From positions 4,158,001-4,222,000 of the forward strand of contig NZ_CP157874.1 in NCBI RefSeq assembly GCF_040214835.1: a stretch of 64,000 nt of DNA, read 5' to 3'. Position numbers and translations under genes: made by a program. The DNA is from Pseudomonas asiatica (GTDB lineage: Bacteria; Pseudomonadota; Gammaproteobacteria; Pseudomonadales; Pseudomonadaceae). The notes under the pieces are model-generated. The model ran no database searches. It was not told the origin of the DNA and saw nothing but the letters and a program-made list of their open reading frames with translations. Positions 1 through 7,989 of the stretch are shown here, piece by piece; positions within the stretch are counted from its first letter, which is position 1, and each line of letters opens with the position of its first letter.

Positions 1-100
1 CCTCTTCGCGGGCATGCCCGCTCCCACAGGGATATCACCGAATTCAAGCTGTGCATCGATCCTGTGGGAGCGGGCGCGCCCGCGAAGAGGCCGGTACAGG
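1..100. repeat. REP pair (BIME), P. putida type
   Basis: Two inverted REP copies lie at 1-30 and 61-100 with a 30-bp spacer. Each has the CCTCTTCGCGGG core, a short palindrome (GGCATGCC or GGGCGCGCCC) and the CCCGCTCCCACAGG end. They sit between the end of fleQ and whatever lies left of the window. Confidence 0.9.
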
Positions 101-113
101 CAACCGCCAGCCG

Positions 114-1589
114 TCAATCCTCCGCCTGTTCCTCGCCGCCCTGGCGGCTCATGCCGTACTTGCGCATCTTCTCGACCAGGGTGGTACGACGTATACGCAA
201 ACGTTCAGCCGCGCGCGCAACGATACCGTTGGCATCATCCAGCGCCTGCTGGATCAGGCCCTGCTCCAGGCTACCCAGGTAGTCCTTCAGGTCCAGGCCT
301 TCAGGTGGCAGCATGGCGTGGTTGCTGAAGTTCGGCGTATGGCCGTTGATCGCCACGCGCTCTTCCAGGTCGCTGCGCAGGCTGTCGACCATCTGCTCGT
401 CTTCGTCATCAACGTAACGGAATTTCTTCGGCAGCTCGGACACGCCAATCACCCCGTACGGGTGCATGATCGCCATGCGCTCGACCAGGTTGGCCAGCTC
501 GCGAACGTTGCCCGGCCAGCCGTGGCGACACAGCGACATGATCGACGCGGAGTTGAAGCGGATGGACCCGCGCTTCTCGTGCTCCATGCGCGAGATCAGC
601 TCGTTCATCAGCAGCGGGATGTCTTCCACCCGCTCACGCAGTGGCGCCATCTCGATGGGGAACACGTTCAGGCGGTAGTACAGGTCTTCGCGGAACGTGC
701 CCTCCTCGATCATGGTCTCGAGGTTCTTGTGGGTCGCGGCAATGATGCGCACATCGATGCTCTGGGTCTTGTTGCTGCCCACGCGCTCGAAGGTACGTTC
801 CTGCAGCACGCGCAACAGCTTGACCTGCATCGGCAACGGCATGTCGCCGATTTCGTCGAGGAACAGGGTACCGCCGTTGGCCAGCTCGAAACGCCCGGCA
901 CGGCTGGTGATCGCCCCGGTGAAGGCGCCCTTCTCGTGGCCGAACAGTTCGCTTTCCAGCAGCTCGGCCGGGATCGCGCCGCAGTTGACCGGCACGAACG
1001 GCGCCTCGCGGCGCTTGGAATGGTAGTGCAGGTTGCGCGCGACCACTTCCTTGCCGGTGCCGGACTCACCCAGGATCAGCACGCTGGCATCGGTATCAGC
1101 CACCTGCTGCATCATCTGCCGCACGTGCTGGATGGCACGGCTGGTACCGACCAGGCTGCGGAACAGGTTGGGTTCGCGCTGGCGACCACGCTCGCGCGCC
1201 TGGTCGTACATCTCGCGATAGACCTGGGCACGGTGCAGCGAATCCAGCAGCTGGCTGTAGCTTGGCGGCATTTCCAGGTTGGAAAGCACCCGGCGGCGAA
1301 GGTCTTCCGGGAACTCCGCAGAAGAAATTTCACCTAAAAGCAGAACCGGAAGGAACTCATCCCACCCAGCCACTGTCTTAACGAGCCCAAGCACACTGCC
1401 CGGGGCGTTTACAGTGCCGATGAGCACGCACAGCACTTCGCGACTCGAAGACAATGGCTCGACCACCTGCTGCCAGTCCTGGCTGGAGCAAGCGAGGTTT
1501 TCTTCGCCGAGGAAGTTAAGCACCACCGCCAGGTCGCGGCGGCGTGCGCTGTCGTCGTCGATCAGCAGAATCTTGGTTTCACGCCACAT
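114..1589 (-). CDS. fleQ: FleQ, sigma54-dependent flagellar master regulator
   Basis: A 491-residue enhancer-binding protein that activates sigma54 flagellar promoters and, in Pseudomonas, answers to c-di-GMP and FleN. An N-terminal receiver-like REC domain (1-~120) precedes an AAA+ domain with Walker A GESGTGKE at 174-181, the sigma54-contact GAFTGA at 221-226 and Walker [10 protein letters not shown] at 242-250. A Fis-type helix-turn-helix closes the protein. The LFRSL stretch at 142-146, just before Walker A, matches the c-di-GMP-binding region described for P. aeruginosa FleQ. Length is that of the family. It sits after fliDST as in other pseudomonads; fleSR would be expected just left of the window. 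Confidence 0.97.
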   Translation of the reverse strand: MWRETKILLIDDDSARRRDLAVVLNFLGEENLACSSQDWQQVVEPLSSSREVLCVLIGTVNAPGSVLGLVKTVAGWDEFLPVLLLGEISSAEFPEDLRRRVLSNLEMPPSYSQLLDSLHRAQVYREMYDQARERGRQREPNLFRSLVGTSRAIQHVRQMMQQVADTDASVLILGESGTGKEVVARNLHYHSKRREAPFVPVNCGAIPAELLESELFGHEKGAFTGAITSRAGRFELANGGTLFLDEIGDMPLPMQVKLLRVLQERTFERVGSNKTQSIDVRIIAATHKNLETMIEEGTFREDLYYRLNVFPIEMAPLRERVEDIPLLMNELISRMEHEKRGSIRFNSASIMSLCRHGWPGNVRELANLVERMAIMHPYGVIGVSELPKKFRYVDDEDEQMVDSLRSDLEERVAINGHTPNFSNHAMLPPEGLDLKDYLGSLEQGLIQQALDDANGIVARAAERLRIRRTTLVEKMRKYGMSRQGGEEQAED

Positions 1590-1755
1590 GCAATAGCAAC
1601 TTCCCTAGTCATATCGGCGCCCGAGGGCGTGCTCGACATCATTCCGACTGAATGGTCAGTGTTCGGACGTCTGAAATTCGAAAACAGCCACTAGTAAAGT
1701 CAAAAAACACCAGCCAGTCAAATTAATGGCGCATGGCTTTTGGCAACATCTGTGG
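1590..1755. other. fleQ-fliT intergenic region
   Basis: This 166-bp AT-richer stretch lies upstream of fleQ and should hold its promoter. I see no clear sigma54 or sigma28 match, so a sigma70-type promoter is expected, as known for fleQ elsewhere. No small ORF is convincing. Confidence 0.4.
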
Positions 1756-2052
1756 TCAGGTGAATAGATGGTATACCTTTGCCGCATTCTTCGCCTGACG
1801 GATTTTCGTCATTTCATCCACCAAGGATTGACGTTCGCCACTTGCAACATCGATTAGTTGACGGTATACGGCCAGCAACTGCTCAAGGCTGGCACTGACA
1901 TCGGCCTCGTTGCCTTTCGCCTCGCTCACCATGTCACCGATGCGCAAGCGGCATTCCAGGTCCAGCTCACCCACCGCTTCCCAGTTGCGCTCGGCCAGCG
2001 CCGCCAGCAGCATTTCCCGAGTCTGCTCGATCCGGGCGATTACTTCGTTCAT
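1756..2052 (-). CDS. fliT: FliT-like flagellar export chaperone
   Basis: A 98-residue, mostly helical protein. FliT family members chaperone the filament cap FliD and can restrain flagellar gene expression. The ATG at 2052 was chosen because a strong AAAGGAGGA ribosome site lies just upstream; a longer reading up to 2103 would overlap the end of fliS. It follows fliS by 14 bp, so the two are almost certainly co-transcribed. Small size and the fliS-fliT-fleQ context drive the assignment. The sequence itself is poorly conserved across the family, so function is inferred mainly from position. Confidence 0.8.
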   Translation of the reverse strand: MNEVIARIEQTREMLLAALAERNWEAVGELDLECRLRIGDMVSEAKGNEADVSASLEQLLAVYRQLIDVASGERQSLVDEMTKIRQAKNAAKVYHLFT

Positions 2053-2066
2053 GTCATCCTCCTTTA

Positions 2067-2462
2067 TCAGGAAGCCGACGACTGATCGCCGATTGCGTCC
2101 CAACCTTCCTTCACAGTGATCAGCAGGCGCGCGACCTCGTCGATGATGGCCGGGTCACCCTTGACGTTGGCCTCGATCAGGCGACGGCTCATGTACATGT
2201 ACAAGCTGTCCAGCTCAGCCAGGCTGTCGGCATGGTTTTCCAGGTCCAGGCCTTCACGCAGGCCGCCGATGATGTCGATGGCCTTGCCGATGAGGATGCC
2301 CCTTTGCGCGATGTCGTTGCGGGCAATGGCGCCCTTGGCCTGCGCCATGCGATCAAGGCCGCCCTGCATGAGCATCTGCACCAGGCGGTGCGGGCTGGCT
2401 TCGGACGTCTGCGCTGCGCCGTTGACTTTCTGGTACTGCCGAAGGGCCAACATCGGGTTCAT
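2067..2462 (-). CDS. fliS: FliS, flagellin export chaperone
   Basis: A 131-residue FliS family protein that holds flagellin in the cytoplasm and stops premature polymerisation before export. It has the typical N-terminus (RQYQKVNGAAQTSEASPHRL) and the conserved helix beginning LVQMLMQGGLDRMAQAKGAI, then a helical body. It lies between fliD and fliT. A hairpin terminator separates it from fliD, and a sigma28-like promoter match (2506-2533) precedes it, so it may be transcribed with FliA at the time flagellin is made as well as by read-through from fliD. Confidence 0.95.
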   Translation of the reverse strand: MNPMLALRQYQKVNGAAQTSEASPHRLVQMLMQGGLDRMAQAKGAIARNDIAQRGILIGKAIDIIGGLREGLDLENHADSLAELDSLYMYMSRRLIEANVKGDPAIIDEVARLLITVKEGWDAIGDQSSAS

Positions 2463-2505
2463 GGATCTGCCTCGTTGCTGCGGTAAAAAGTTGCTTGTAC
2501 CTGCT

Positions 2506-2533
2506 GTATCGCCTGTACGTCAAAAAACTTTAG
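2506..2533 (-). promoter_or_regulatory. sigma28 (FliA)-like promoter for fliST
   Basis: On the minus strand CTAAAG (2533-2528), a 14-nt spacer and GGCGATAC (2513-2506) match the TAAAG-N14-GCCGATAA pattern with the same spacing as the fliC promoter. It lies 44 bp upstream of the fliS start. Confidence 0.55.
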
Positions 2534-2543
2534 GGGAAAAGCA

Positions 2544-2581
2544 AAAAGCCCGGGGCGTCTCGCGGACGCCGCCGGGCTTTT
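2544..2581 (-). terminator. Rho-independent terminator after fliD
   Basis: Long inverted repeat AAAAGCCCGGGGCGTC / GACGCCGCCGGGCTTTT with a short loop. On the minus strand it is followed by a T run. It ends the fliD transcript before fliS. Confidence 0.85.
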
Positions 2582-2596
2582 GGCATGTTCAGCCGA

Positions 2597-4015
2597 TCAG
2601 GATTTCTTGGCCTGGGCGTTGATCGCTTCGAAGATCGAGGTGATCTGGTCGGCCTGGGCTTTCATCTTGCCCAGGGCGGTGTCCAGGGCCACGTACTTCT
2701 TGGTCAGCGATTCGGTCAGCGACTCGGTGCGGCGGTCAAGCGCGGCCTGCTGGTTGGCCAGTTCCGAGACCGCCTTGTCGAGGTTCGACTTGCGCGTTGC
2801 AAGGCTGCCATCGGTCTTGTTGTAAGGATCGATGGCCTTGTTCATGCGCTCGAAGATGCCGTCGGTACCGGTGAACAGCTCCTGCACTTCCGGGCCGAGC
2901 TTCTTGTCGTTCATCGCCGCGGTGAACTTGCTGCTGTTGAATTCGAGCGTGCCATCTTTCTGGGTGTTGATACCCAACTGGCTCAGCGTGGTCAGCTGGT
3001 CGCCGGCCCCCACCTCACTCAGCACCTTGCGCACATCACCCAACAGAGAGCGGGTGGTCGGGTCGTTGGTGAGCGGGCCGAGCACCAGCTTGTCATCGTC
3101 ATCACGGCTGGTCGACGTCAGCGACGTGATCGCCTTCTGCAGCGTATTGTAGGCATCGACGAAGCTCTGGACCGACTTCTTCAGGCCATCGTTGTCCGCC
3201 GCAACGGTGACCGCGGTCGGCGTACCAGTGGCGACGCCGCTGGCCTTCGGGCTGACCCCGGTCAACTCCAGGGTCATGCCGCTGATGGCGCTATCGAGCG
3301 TGTTGGAGGCACTCTTGACCTTCAAGCCGTCGATGGTCAGTTCGGCGTCCTGGGCCTTGGCAGTGATGAAGCCCGCACCGGTCCCGGACATCTGCGTGGT
3401 GCCATCGATTGCCAGCTCGGCGATACCGCTCAGGGAGATGTCAGTCCCCGCACCTGTGGTGGTCGAGCTGAGCACCAGGCGCGAGCCGCCTTCCTCGTTG
3501 ACGATGTTGGCGGAAATGCCGTTGGCGCTCATTTCCTTGTTGATCTGGTCGCGCACACTTTGCAGCGTCGCACCACTGGCCACGTCCAGGTTGTAGGTCT
3601 TGCCGTTCTGACTGATGGTCAGCTGGCCAGCACTGATCGGGCTGGTGGCACCACCGCTGAACTGCTGGCTGGCCACTTTCGAGCTGGTGGCCAGCTTGTC
3701 CACCACGATGTCGTAGCTACCCGCTACCGCCGAGTTGCTCGACTTGACCTTGACCACCGACTCGTTGGCCGAGGTCGCTGCATAGGCGTTGAACGACGGC
3801 GCATCCTTGTTGTTGAGCGCCTTCATGGCGTCCTGGAATGCCGTGAGGGCACTGCGCAGCGAGCCGATACCCGAAATCATCGCAGTGTTGTTGCTGGTTT
3901 GCCGAGTGATCTGCGCCTGTTTGGCGGATGTATCGGCCTTGACCAACGCGGTCACGATCTCGGTAATGTTGAGACCAGAACCCAGGCCTGTACTGGAAGT
4001 AATCGGGCTTGCCAT
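2597..4015 (-). CDS. fliD: FliD, flagellar filament cap (HAP2)
   Basis: This 472-residue protein forms the pentameric cap that folds flagellin subunits at the filament tip, and in Pseudomonas it also acts as a mucin adhesin. The N-terminal heptad region begins MASPITSSTGLGSGLNITEI, the typical FliD start, and the C-terminal coiled region contains RRTESLTESLTKKYVALDTA. The middle is the variable exposed domain. It follows flaG by 78 bp and is closed by the terminator at 2544-2581. The length is close to that of other Pseudomonas FliD proteins. Confidence 0.96.
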   Translation of the reverse strand: MASPITSSTGLGSGLNITEIVTALVKADTSAKQAQITRQTSNNTAMISGIGSLRSALTAFQDAMKALNNKDAPSFNAYAATSANESVVKVKSSNSAVAGSYDIVVDKLATSSKVASQQFSGGATSPISAGQLTISQNGKTYNLDVASGATLQSVRDQINKEMSANGISANIVNEEGGSRLVLSSTTTGAGTDISLSGIAELAIDGTTQMSGTGAGFITAKAQDAELTIDGLKVKSASNTLDSAISGMTLELTGVSPKASGVATGTPTAVTVAADNDGLKKSVQSFVDAYNTLQKAITSLTSTSRDDDDKLVLGPLTNDPTTRSLLGDVRKVLSEVGAGDQLTTLSQLGINTQKDGTLEFNSSKFTAAMNDKKLGPEVQELFTGTDGIFERMNKAIDPYNKTDGSLATRKSNLDKAVSELANQQAALDRRTESLTESLTKKYVALDTALGKMKAQADQITSIFEAINAQAKKS

Positions 4016-4093
4016 GCTGTAGTCCCTCTCATCAACGCGTCAACCCGCTCCTGCGGGACAGACATGCTTCACTTCATTGGTGTTCGCCGCCAA

Positions 4094-4453
4094 CTATACC
4101 TTGGCGTCGAACAGAACACTTTTGACATCGCTCAGGCTGTGAGCGATCCGCAGGGCCTCTTCCGAGGGCAACTGGCGAATCAGTTCACCACTGTCGGTAG
4201 CGATGACTTTGACCACGATCTTGCCGGATTCTTCATCCGTGGAAAATTCCAGATTGCGCTGCGACGCCTTCAGGAACTTTTCGATCTCCGAAACGGCATG
4301 TTTGACCTTGTCGGCATCCTGCACCGCCTTGGCGTCTTTCTTGTCGTCTTCGGGTTTTACGTTTTCCGTCGACCGGGCAACCGGTTTTTCGGCAACCTGC
4401 TCGGCCGGACGTGCGGCCGGATAAGACAGGTTCAGCTTGACGCTCATGTCCAT
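4094..4453 (-). CDS. flaG: FlaG family protein
   Basis: About 119 residues. FlaG proteins are small and are found beside flagellin genes; they influence filament length. The C-terminal half (from about residue 55) carries the FlaG domain, ending VIATDSGELIRQLPSEEALR and a short tail. The N-terminal half is charged and Pro/Ala/Lys-rich with low complexity. I chose the ATG at 4453, which has GAGGTGG upstream; the ATG at 4447 is an alternative. It lies between fliC and fliD after the fliC terminator, so its transcription may depend on read-through or on a promoter inside fliC. Confidence 0.9.
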   Translation of the reverse strand: MDMSVKLNLSYPAARPAEQVAEKPVARSTENVKPEDDKKDAKAVQDADKVKHAVSEIEKFLKASQRNLEFSTDEESGKIVVKVIATDSGELIRQLPSEEALRIAHSLSDVKSVLFDAKV

Positions 4454-4471
4454 GCCCACCACCTCGCAATG

Positions 4472-4508
4472 AAAAGGCGGGGAAGTGCCTTACCAGCACT
4501 TCCCCGCC
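4472..4508 (-). terminator. Terminator after fliC
   Basis: A perfect 13-bp stem GGCGGGGAAGTGC / GCACTTCCCCGCC (4476-4488 with 4496-4508) is followed on the minus strand by TTTTC. It lies 14 bp after the fliC stop codon. Confidence 0.85.
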
Positions 4509-4522
4509 AGCAACCAGGCAGA

Positions 4523-5371
4523 TTAGCCCAGCAGCTTCAGTACTGCCGACGGCAGCTGGTTGGCCTGGGCCAGAACCGAGGTGGAAGCTTGCTGCAGGGT
4601 CTGCTGCTTGGTCAGCTGGGCAGTTTCAGCAGCGAAGTCGGTGTCCTGTACGCGGCCACGAGCAGCTTCGGCGTTTTCGTTGATGTTTTGCAGGTTGTTG
4701 ATGGTGCTGGTCAGACGGTTCTGCGCGGCACCCAGGTCAGCACGGTTGCTGTTGATGGTTTGCAGAGCGGCGTCGATGGCCGAAACAGCAGCGCTGAAGT
4801 TGGCTTCGGCGGTGGTGGTGTCGGAACCCTGAATGTTGATCGAGGAAGTAACGCCCAGGTCCGAAGCGGTGAACTTGGCGCTCAGGTCGATGGTGATCTG
4901 GTTGGCGGAACCGGTGTTGGAACCAACCTGGAAGGTCATGACCGAAGCCGAACCGTCCAGCAGGTTCTTGCCGTTCAGCTGGGTGCTGTTGGCGATACGG
5001 GTCAGTTCCGAAGCCATCGACTGGAATTCTTTGTCCAGAGCGACACGGTCGTTGGTGCTGTTCGAGTCGTTTCGGGACTGAACGGCCAGTTCACGCATAC
5101 GCTGCAGGATGTTGGTCTGCTCTTGCATCGCGCCTTCAGCGGTCTGGGCGATGGAGATACCGTCGTTGGCGTTTTTGATAGCCATGGTCTGACCACGGAT
5201 CTGCGAGGTCATGCGGGTAGCGATCTGCAGGCCGGCGGCGTCGTCTTTGGCGCTGTTGATTTTCAGGCCGGAGGACAGACGGGTCATCGAGGTGCTCAGC
5301 GCATCGGAAGCACGGTTCAGGTTTTTCTGAACGCCCAGAGAGGTGGTGTTGGTGTTAACAGTCAAAGCCAT
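4523..5371 (-). CDS. fliC: Flagellin FliC, short type (282 aa)
   Basis: The filament subunit. The conserved N-terminal D0/D1 region (1-~140) begins MALTVNTNTTSLGVQKNLNR, and the C-terminal D1/D0 region ends LPSAVLKLLG. Only a short variable centre (~140-205) lies between, so no large D2/D3 domains are present. The length equals that remembered for P. syringae flagellin and is far below the ~660 residues of P. putida KT2440. Residues 30-51 form the flg22 epitope region with a nearly canonical core (INSAKDDAAGLQIA). Serines occur at 143, 164, 176, 183 and 193, five of the six positions glycosylated in P. syringae; position 201 is Ala. The ATG at 5371 is the standard start. Confidence 0.98.
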   Translation of the reverse strand: MALTVNTNTTSLGVQKNLNRASDALSTSMTRLSSGLKINSAKDDAAGLQIATRMTSQIRGQTMAIKNANDGISIAQTAEGAMQEQTNILQRMRELAVQSRNDSNSTNDRVALDKEFQSMASELTRIANSTQLNGKNLLDGSASVMTFQVGSNTGSANQITIDLSAKFTASDLGVTSSINIQGSDTTTAEANFSAAVSAIDAALQTINSNRADLGAAQNRLTSTINNLQNINENAEAARGRVQDTDFAAETAQLTKQQTLQQASTSVLAQANQLPSAVLKLLG

Positions 5372-5453
5372 GACGAATTCCTCGTTGGATTGGGTACTAC
5401 GGCTTCCGGCCTTGGCAATTCGCCGGGTGTGGCACAGAGAACCTTCGTAATGT

Positions 5454-5481
5454 TTATCGTCGTCAGGGCAGTTTGCTTTAG
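5454..5481 (-). promoter_or_regulatory. sigma28 (FliA) promoter of fliC
   Basis: On the minus strand CTAAAG (5481-5476), a 14-nt spacer and GACGATAA (5461-5454) form a strong match to the flagellar sigma28 consensus. It lies about 83 bp upstream of the fliC start codon. Confidence 0.85.
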
Positions 5482-5564
5482 GGCGATTTCTCACTTTTTT
5501 TGCTGGCATCCGGCCATCCCAATGAAATCAAGGGTTTGACGCCAGAAAACCATCATCAGAAACG

Positions 5565-5600
5565 AAAGAAGCGCGGCCCGAGGCCGGGCAGCGCTTCTTT
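5565..5600 (-). terminator. Terminator after the FabH-like gene
   Basis: AAAGAAGCGC (5565-5574) pairs with GCGCTTCTTT (5591-5600), with extra GC pairing inside the loop. It lies 24 bp past the stop codon at 5624 and isolates fliC from the upstream transcript. Confidence 0.75.
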
Positions 5601-5623
5601 GATAACGCGAGGGTGACGCTCGA

Positions 5624-6559
5624 TCAGCCGTTGCGCTCGATGATCGCCGACCCCCAGGACAGGCCGACGCCGAAGCCACTGAGCGCAACGCGCTTGTGCT
5701 GCGAGTTCATCACGTGCTTTTCCAGCAGCAACGGGATGCTCGACGACACGGTATTGCCGGTCTCGACCATGTCCTTGACGAACTTCTGCTTGTGCGCGCC
5801 CTCGTCGAAGCGCGCAGACACGGCATCAACGATCGCCGCGCTGCCCTGATGCAGGCAGTACAGGTCGATGTCCTCGGCGCGCAACTGGCTGGCCTCGAGC
5901 AACTGCTGCAGGTGCGCAGGCACTTTGACCAGGGCGAAGTTGTAGACCTGACGGCCGTTCATGAAGAACTTGCCGTCGGTGGTGCGCAAGTGCTCGGCAC
6001 CTGCACCATCGCTGCCGAACAGCGATTTGCCGAGCTGCCAGGCAGCATCCTCGCCCATCCAGGTCGCGGTCGCGGCATCCCCGAACAACATGGTCGTGTT
6101 GCGATCCTCGGGATCGACGATCTTCGAATAGGGGTCGGCGGTAATCAGCAGGCCATTCTTCAGGCCCGCTGCTTCCATGAAGCCCTTCATCGCATACAAC
6201 CCGTAGACGTAGCCGGAGCAGCCCAGGGAAACATCGAACGCCGCGACATGCGTCGACAGCCCCAGCTTGTGCTGGACGATCGCGGCCGTATGCGGCAGGC
6301 CTTCGGCATCACCATTCTGAGTGACCACGATCACCGCATCGATGGCCGCCGGGTCAAGCGATGGATTGGCAGCGAACAGCGTCCTGGCCGCCTCGACGCA
6401 CAGGTCAGAGGTTTCCTGGGCCGCATCCTTGCGCGGCAAGAAGGTCGAACCGATCTTGCCGAAGATGAAATCCTGATCCTTGCCGAATTTCGCACCCTGA
6501 GCGTAGTTATCCACGCCTTCTACAGGTACGTAACTGGCGATGCTTTTGATGCCAATCAT
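5624..6559 (-). CDS. Beta-ketoacyl-ACP synthase III-like protein of the flagellin locus
   Basis: A 311-residue FabH-fold thiolase. The catalytic triad is visible: Cys114 in SLGCSGYVYG, His237 in CLHQGS and Asn269 in ETGNTVSSSIP. Housekeeping FabH starts fatty acid synthesis. A homologue beside fliC is typical of Pseudomonas flagellin glycosylation loci, where it is thought to help make the short acyl group carried on the terminal amino sugar. The ATG at 6559 (MIGIKSIASYVP) is the family-like start; the longer reading adds an unrelated tail. It is convergent with nothing and diverges from the sugar operon at 6871. Catalysis is supported by sequence; the glycan role is inferred from position. 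Confidence 0.85.
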   Translation of the reverse strand: MIGIKSIASYVPVEGVDNYAQGAKFGKDQDFIFGKIGSTFLPRKDAAQETSDLCVEAARTLFAANPSLDPAAIDAVIVVTQNGDAEGLPHTAAIVQHKLGLSTHVAAFDVSLGCSGYVYGLYAMKGFMEAAGLKNGLLITADPYSKIVDPEDRNTTMLFGDAATATWMGEDAAWQLGKSLFGSDGAGAEHLRTTDGKFFMNGRQVYNFALVKVPAHLQQLLEASQLRAEDIDLYCLHQGSAAIVDAVSARFDEGAHKQKFVKDMVETGNTVSSSIPLLLEKHVMNSQHKRVALSGFGVGLSWGSAIIERNG

Positions 6560-6870
6560 TGTGGCTTCCCGATGGAAATGGCAAAAATTCGCAGGTAACG
6601 CGGCCATGGCTGCCAGAACTTGCACCCCACGGCGACGGGACTACCCACAGACTCAATAGATTAAAGATGCACGTTTCGACTGCCAAGTCACGATCAACGA
6701 CAGATTGAACACAATCATACCAATGGAGAAGGTTGGCCGACTTCTTGCTATCAACCCATCAACCCGGTGCCGGCCGTCGGTTTCATGGCGAAACCTCGTC
6801 TGCGCACGTTGTACAGCGGCAGGGTCCAGCTTGCCCTGCTTCTATAACCGAAAAAACGAGCAGTGCCGCC
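6560..6870. other. Divergent promoter region of FabH-like gene and sugar operon
   Basis: A 311-bp region with lower GC than its flanks and no convincing small gene. It contains the sigma54-type match at 6734-6749 facing the sugar operon, which would give a leader of about 110 nt. No clear sigma54 or sigma28 match faces the FabH-like gene. Confidence 0.5.
6734..6749 (+). promoter_or_regulatory. sigma54-type promoter of the sugar operon
   Basis: TGGCCGACTTCTTGCT has the invariant GG (6735-6736) and GC (6747-6748) with the required spacing. It differs from TGGCACG-N4-TTGCW only in the less conserved middle. The predicted start is near 6760, 111 bp before the VioA-like ATG. Confidence 0.6.
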
Positions 6871-7989
6871 ATGGCCAAACCGATCACCGTAACCAGCCCT
6901 CTCCTGCCTCCCCTGGAAGAGTTCCTTCCTTATCTGGAGAGTATCTGGGAAAGCAAGCGCCTGACCAATGCAGGGCCGTTCCATCAACAGCTGGAAAGTG
7001 AGCTGGCCGAATACCTGGGCGTCAAGCACATATCGCTGTTCTCCAATGGCACCCTGGCGCTGGTGACAGCGCTGCAGGCGCTACGCGTGACGGGCGAAGT
7101 CATCACCACCCCCTACTCCTTCGTCGCCACAGCCCATTCGCTTTTGTGGAACAACCTCAAGCCAGTCTTCGTCGACATCGATCCGCGTACCAACAACCTG
7201 GACCCACAACGCGTCATCGAAGCGATCACCCCTGAGACCACGGCAATTCTCCCGGTCCATTGCTATGGCATCCCTTGCGACATCGGTGCCATCCAGGAGA
7301 TCGCAGACACCTACGGCCTGAAGGTGATCTATGACGCCGCCCACGCCTTTGGTGTACGCCAGGACGGGCGCAGCATTCTCGACAATGGCGACCTGTCGAT
7401 CCTCAGCTTCCACGCCACCAAGGTATTCAACACCTTCGAGGGCGGTGCAATCATCTGCCAGGACGAAAAGCTCAAGCGCCGTATCGATTTCCTGAAGAAT
7501 TTCGGCTTTGTCGATGAAACCGTGATCATGGCCACCGGCATCAACGGCAAGATGAACGAGATCCAGGCAGCGTTCGGTGTGTTGCAACTGCGCCACATCG
7601 ATGATGCCCTGCAGCGCCGCCGCCAGGTCTTCGAGCGCTACCGCCGGGCCCTGGAAGACGTCGCCGGTATCTCCCTGCTGCAACAGCCGGAAGGGCTCGA
7701 CTGGAACTACGCCTATTGCCCCATCCTGATCGATGAACAACGCTTCGGTATCTCGCGCGATGCGCTGTACCAGCGCTATCGCGACCAGGACATCCTGGTG
7801 CGCCGTTACTTCTACCCACTGATCTGCGAATTCCCCATGTACCGGGGCCTGGCCAGCTCCAATCTGGAACGCCTGCCCAACGCCCTGAGGATCTCGAGCC
7901 AGGTGCTGTGCCTGCCGATCTATCCGGACCTGGACGTACCATCCCAGGAACAGATCATCGATATCCTGCTGCAGGCTCGCCAGGCATGA
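6871..7989 (+). CDS. vioA: VioA-like dTDP-4-amino-4,6-dideoxyglucose (viosamine) transaminase
   Basis: A 372-residue DegT/DnrJ/EryC1/StrS aminotransferase using PLP. The internal aldimine Lys184 sits in SFHATKVFNTFEGG, and the cofactor-contacting Asp is in VIYDAAHAFG (~155). Blocks such as GEVITTPYSFVATAHSLLWN and TGINGKMNEIQAAFG closely recall E. coli VioA, which aminates dTDP-4-keto-6-deoxyglucose to dTDP-viosamine. It opens the plus-strand operon, and its stop overlaps the next start (ATGA). The ATG at 6871 begins the family's N-terminus (ITVTSPLLPPLEEF); an upstream in-frame ATG at 6733 lies within the promoter match and is rejected. dTDP-viosamine is the precursor of the terminal sugar on P. 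syringae flagellin. Confidence 0.85.
   Translation: MAKPITVTSPLLPPLEEFLPYLESIWESKRLTNAGPFHQQLESELAEYLGVKHISLFSNGTLALVTALQALRVTGEVITTPYSFVATAHSLLWNNLKPVFVDIDPRTNNLDPQRVIEAITPETTAILPVHCYGIPCDIGAIQEIADTYGLKVIYDAAHAFGVRQDGRSILDNGDLSILSFHATKVFNTFEGGAIICQDEKLKRRIDFLKNFGFVDETVIMATGINGKMNEIQAAFGVLQLRHIDDALQRRRQVFERYRRALEDVAGISLLQQPEGLDWNYAYCPILIDEQRFGISRDALYQRYRDQDILVRRYFYPLICEFPMYRGLASSNLERLPNALRISSQVLCLPIYPDLDVPSQEQIIDILLQARQA

Noticed and set aside
2585..5539. A 984-codon plus-strand frame across fliD, flaG and fliC
   Set aside because: It runs opposite three certain flagellar genes and two intergenic regions, with no recognisable protein; a GC-driven artefact.
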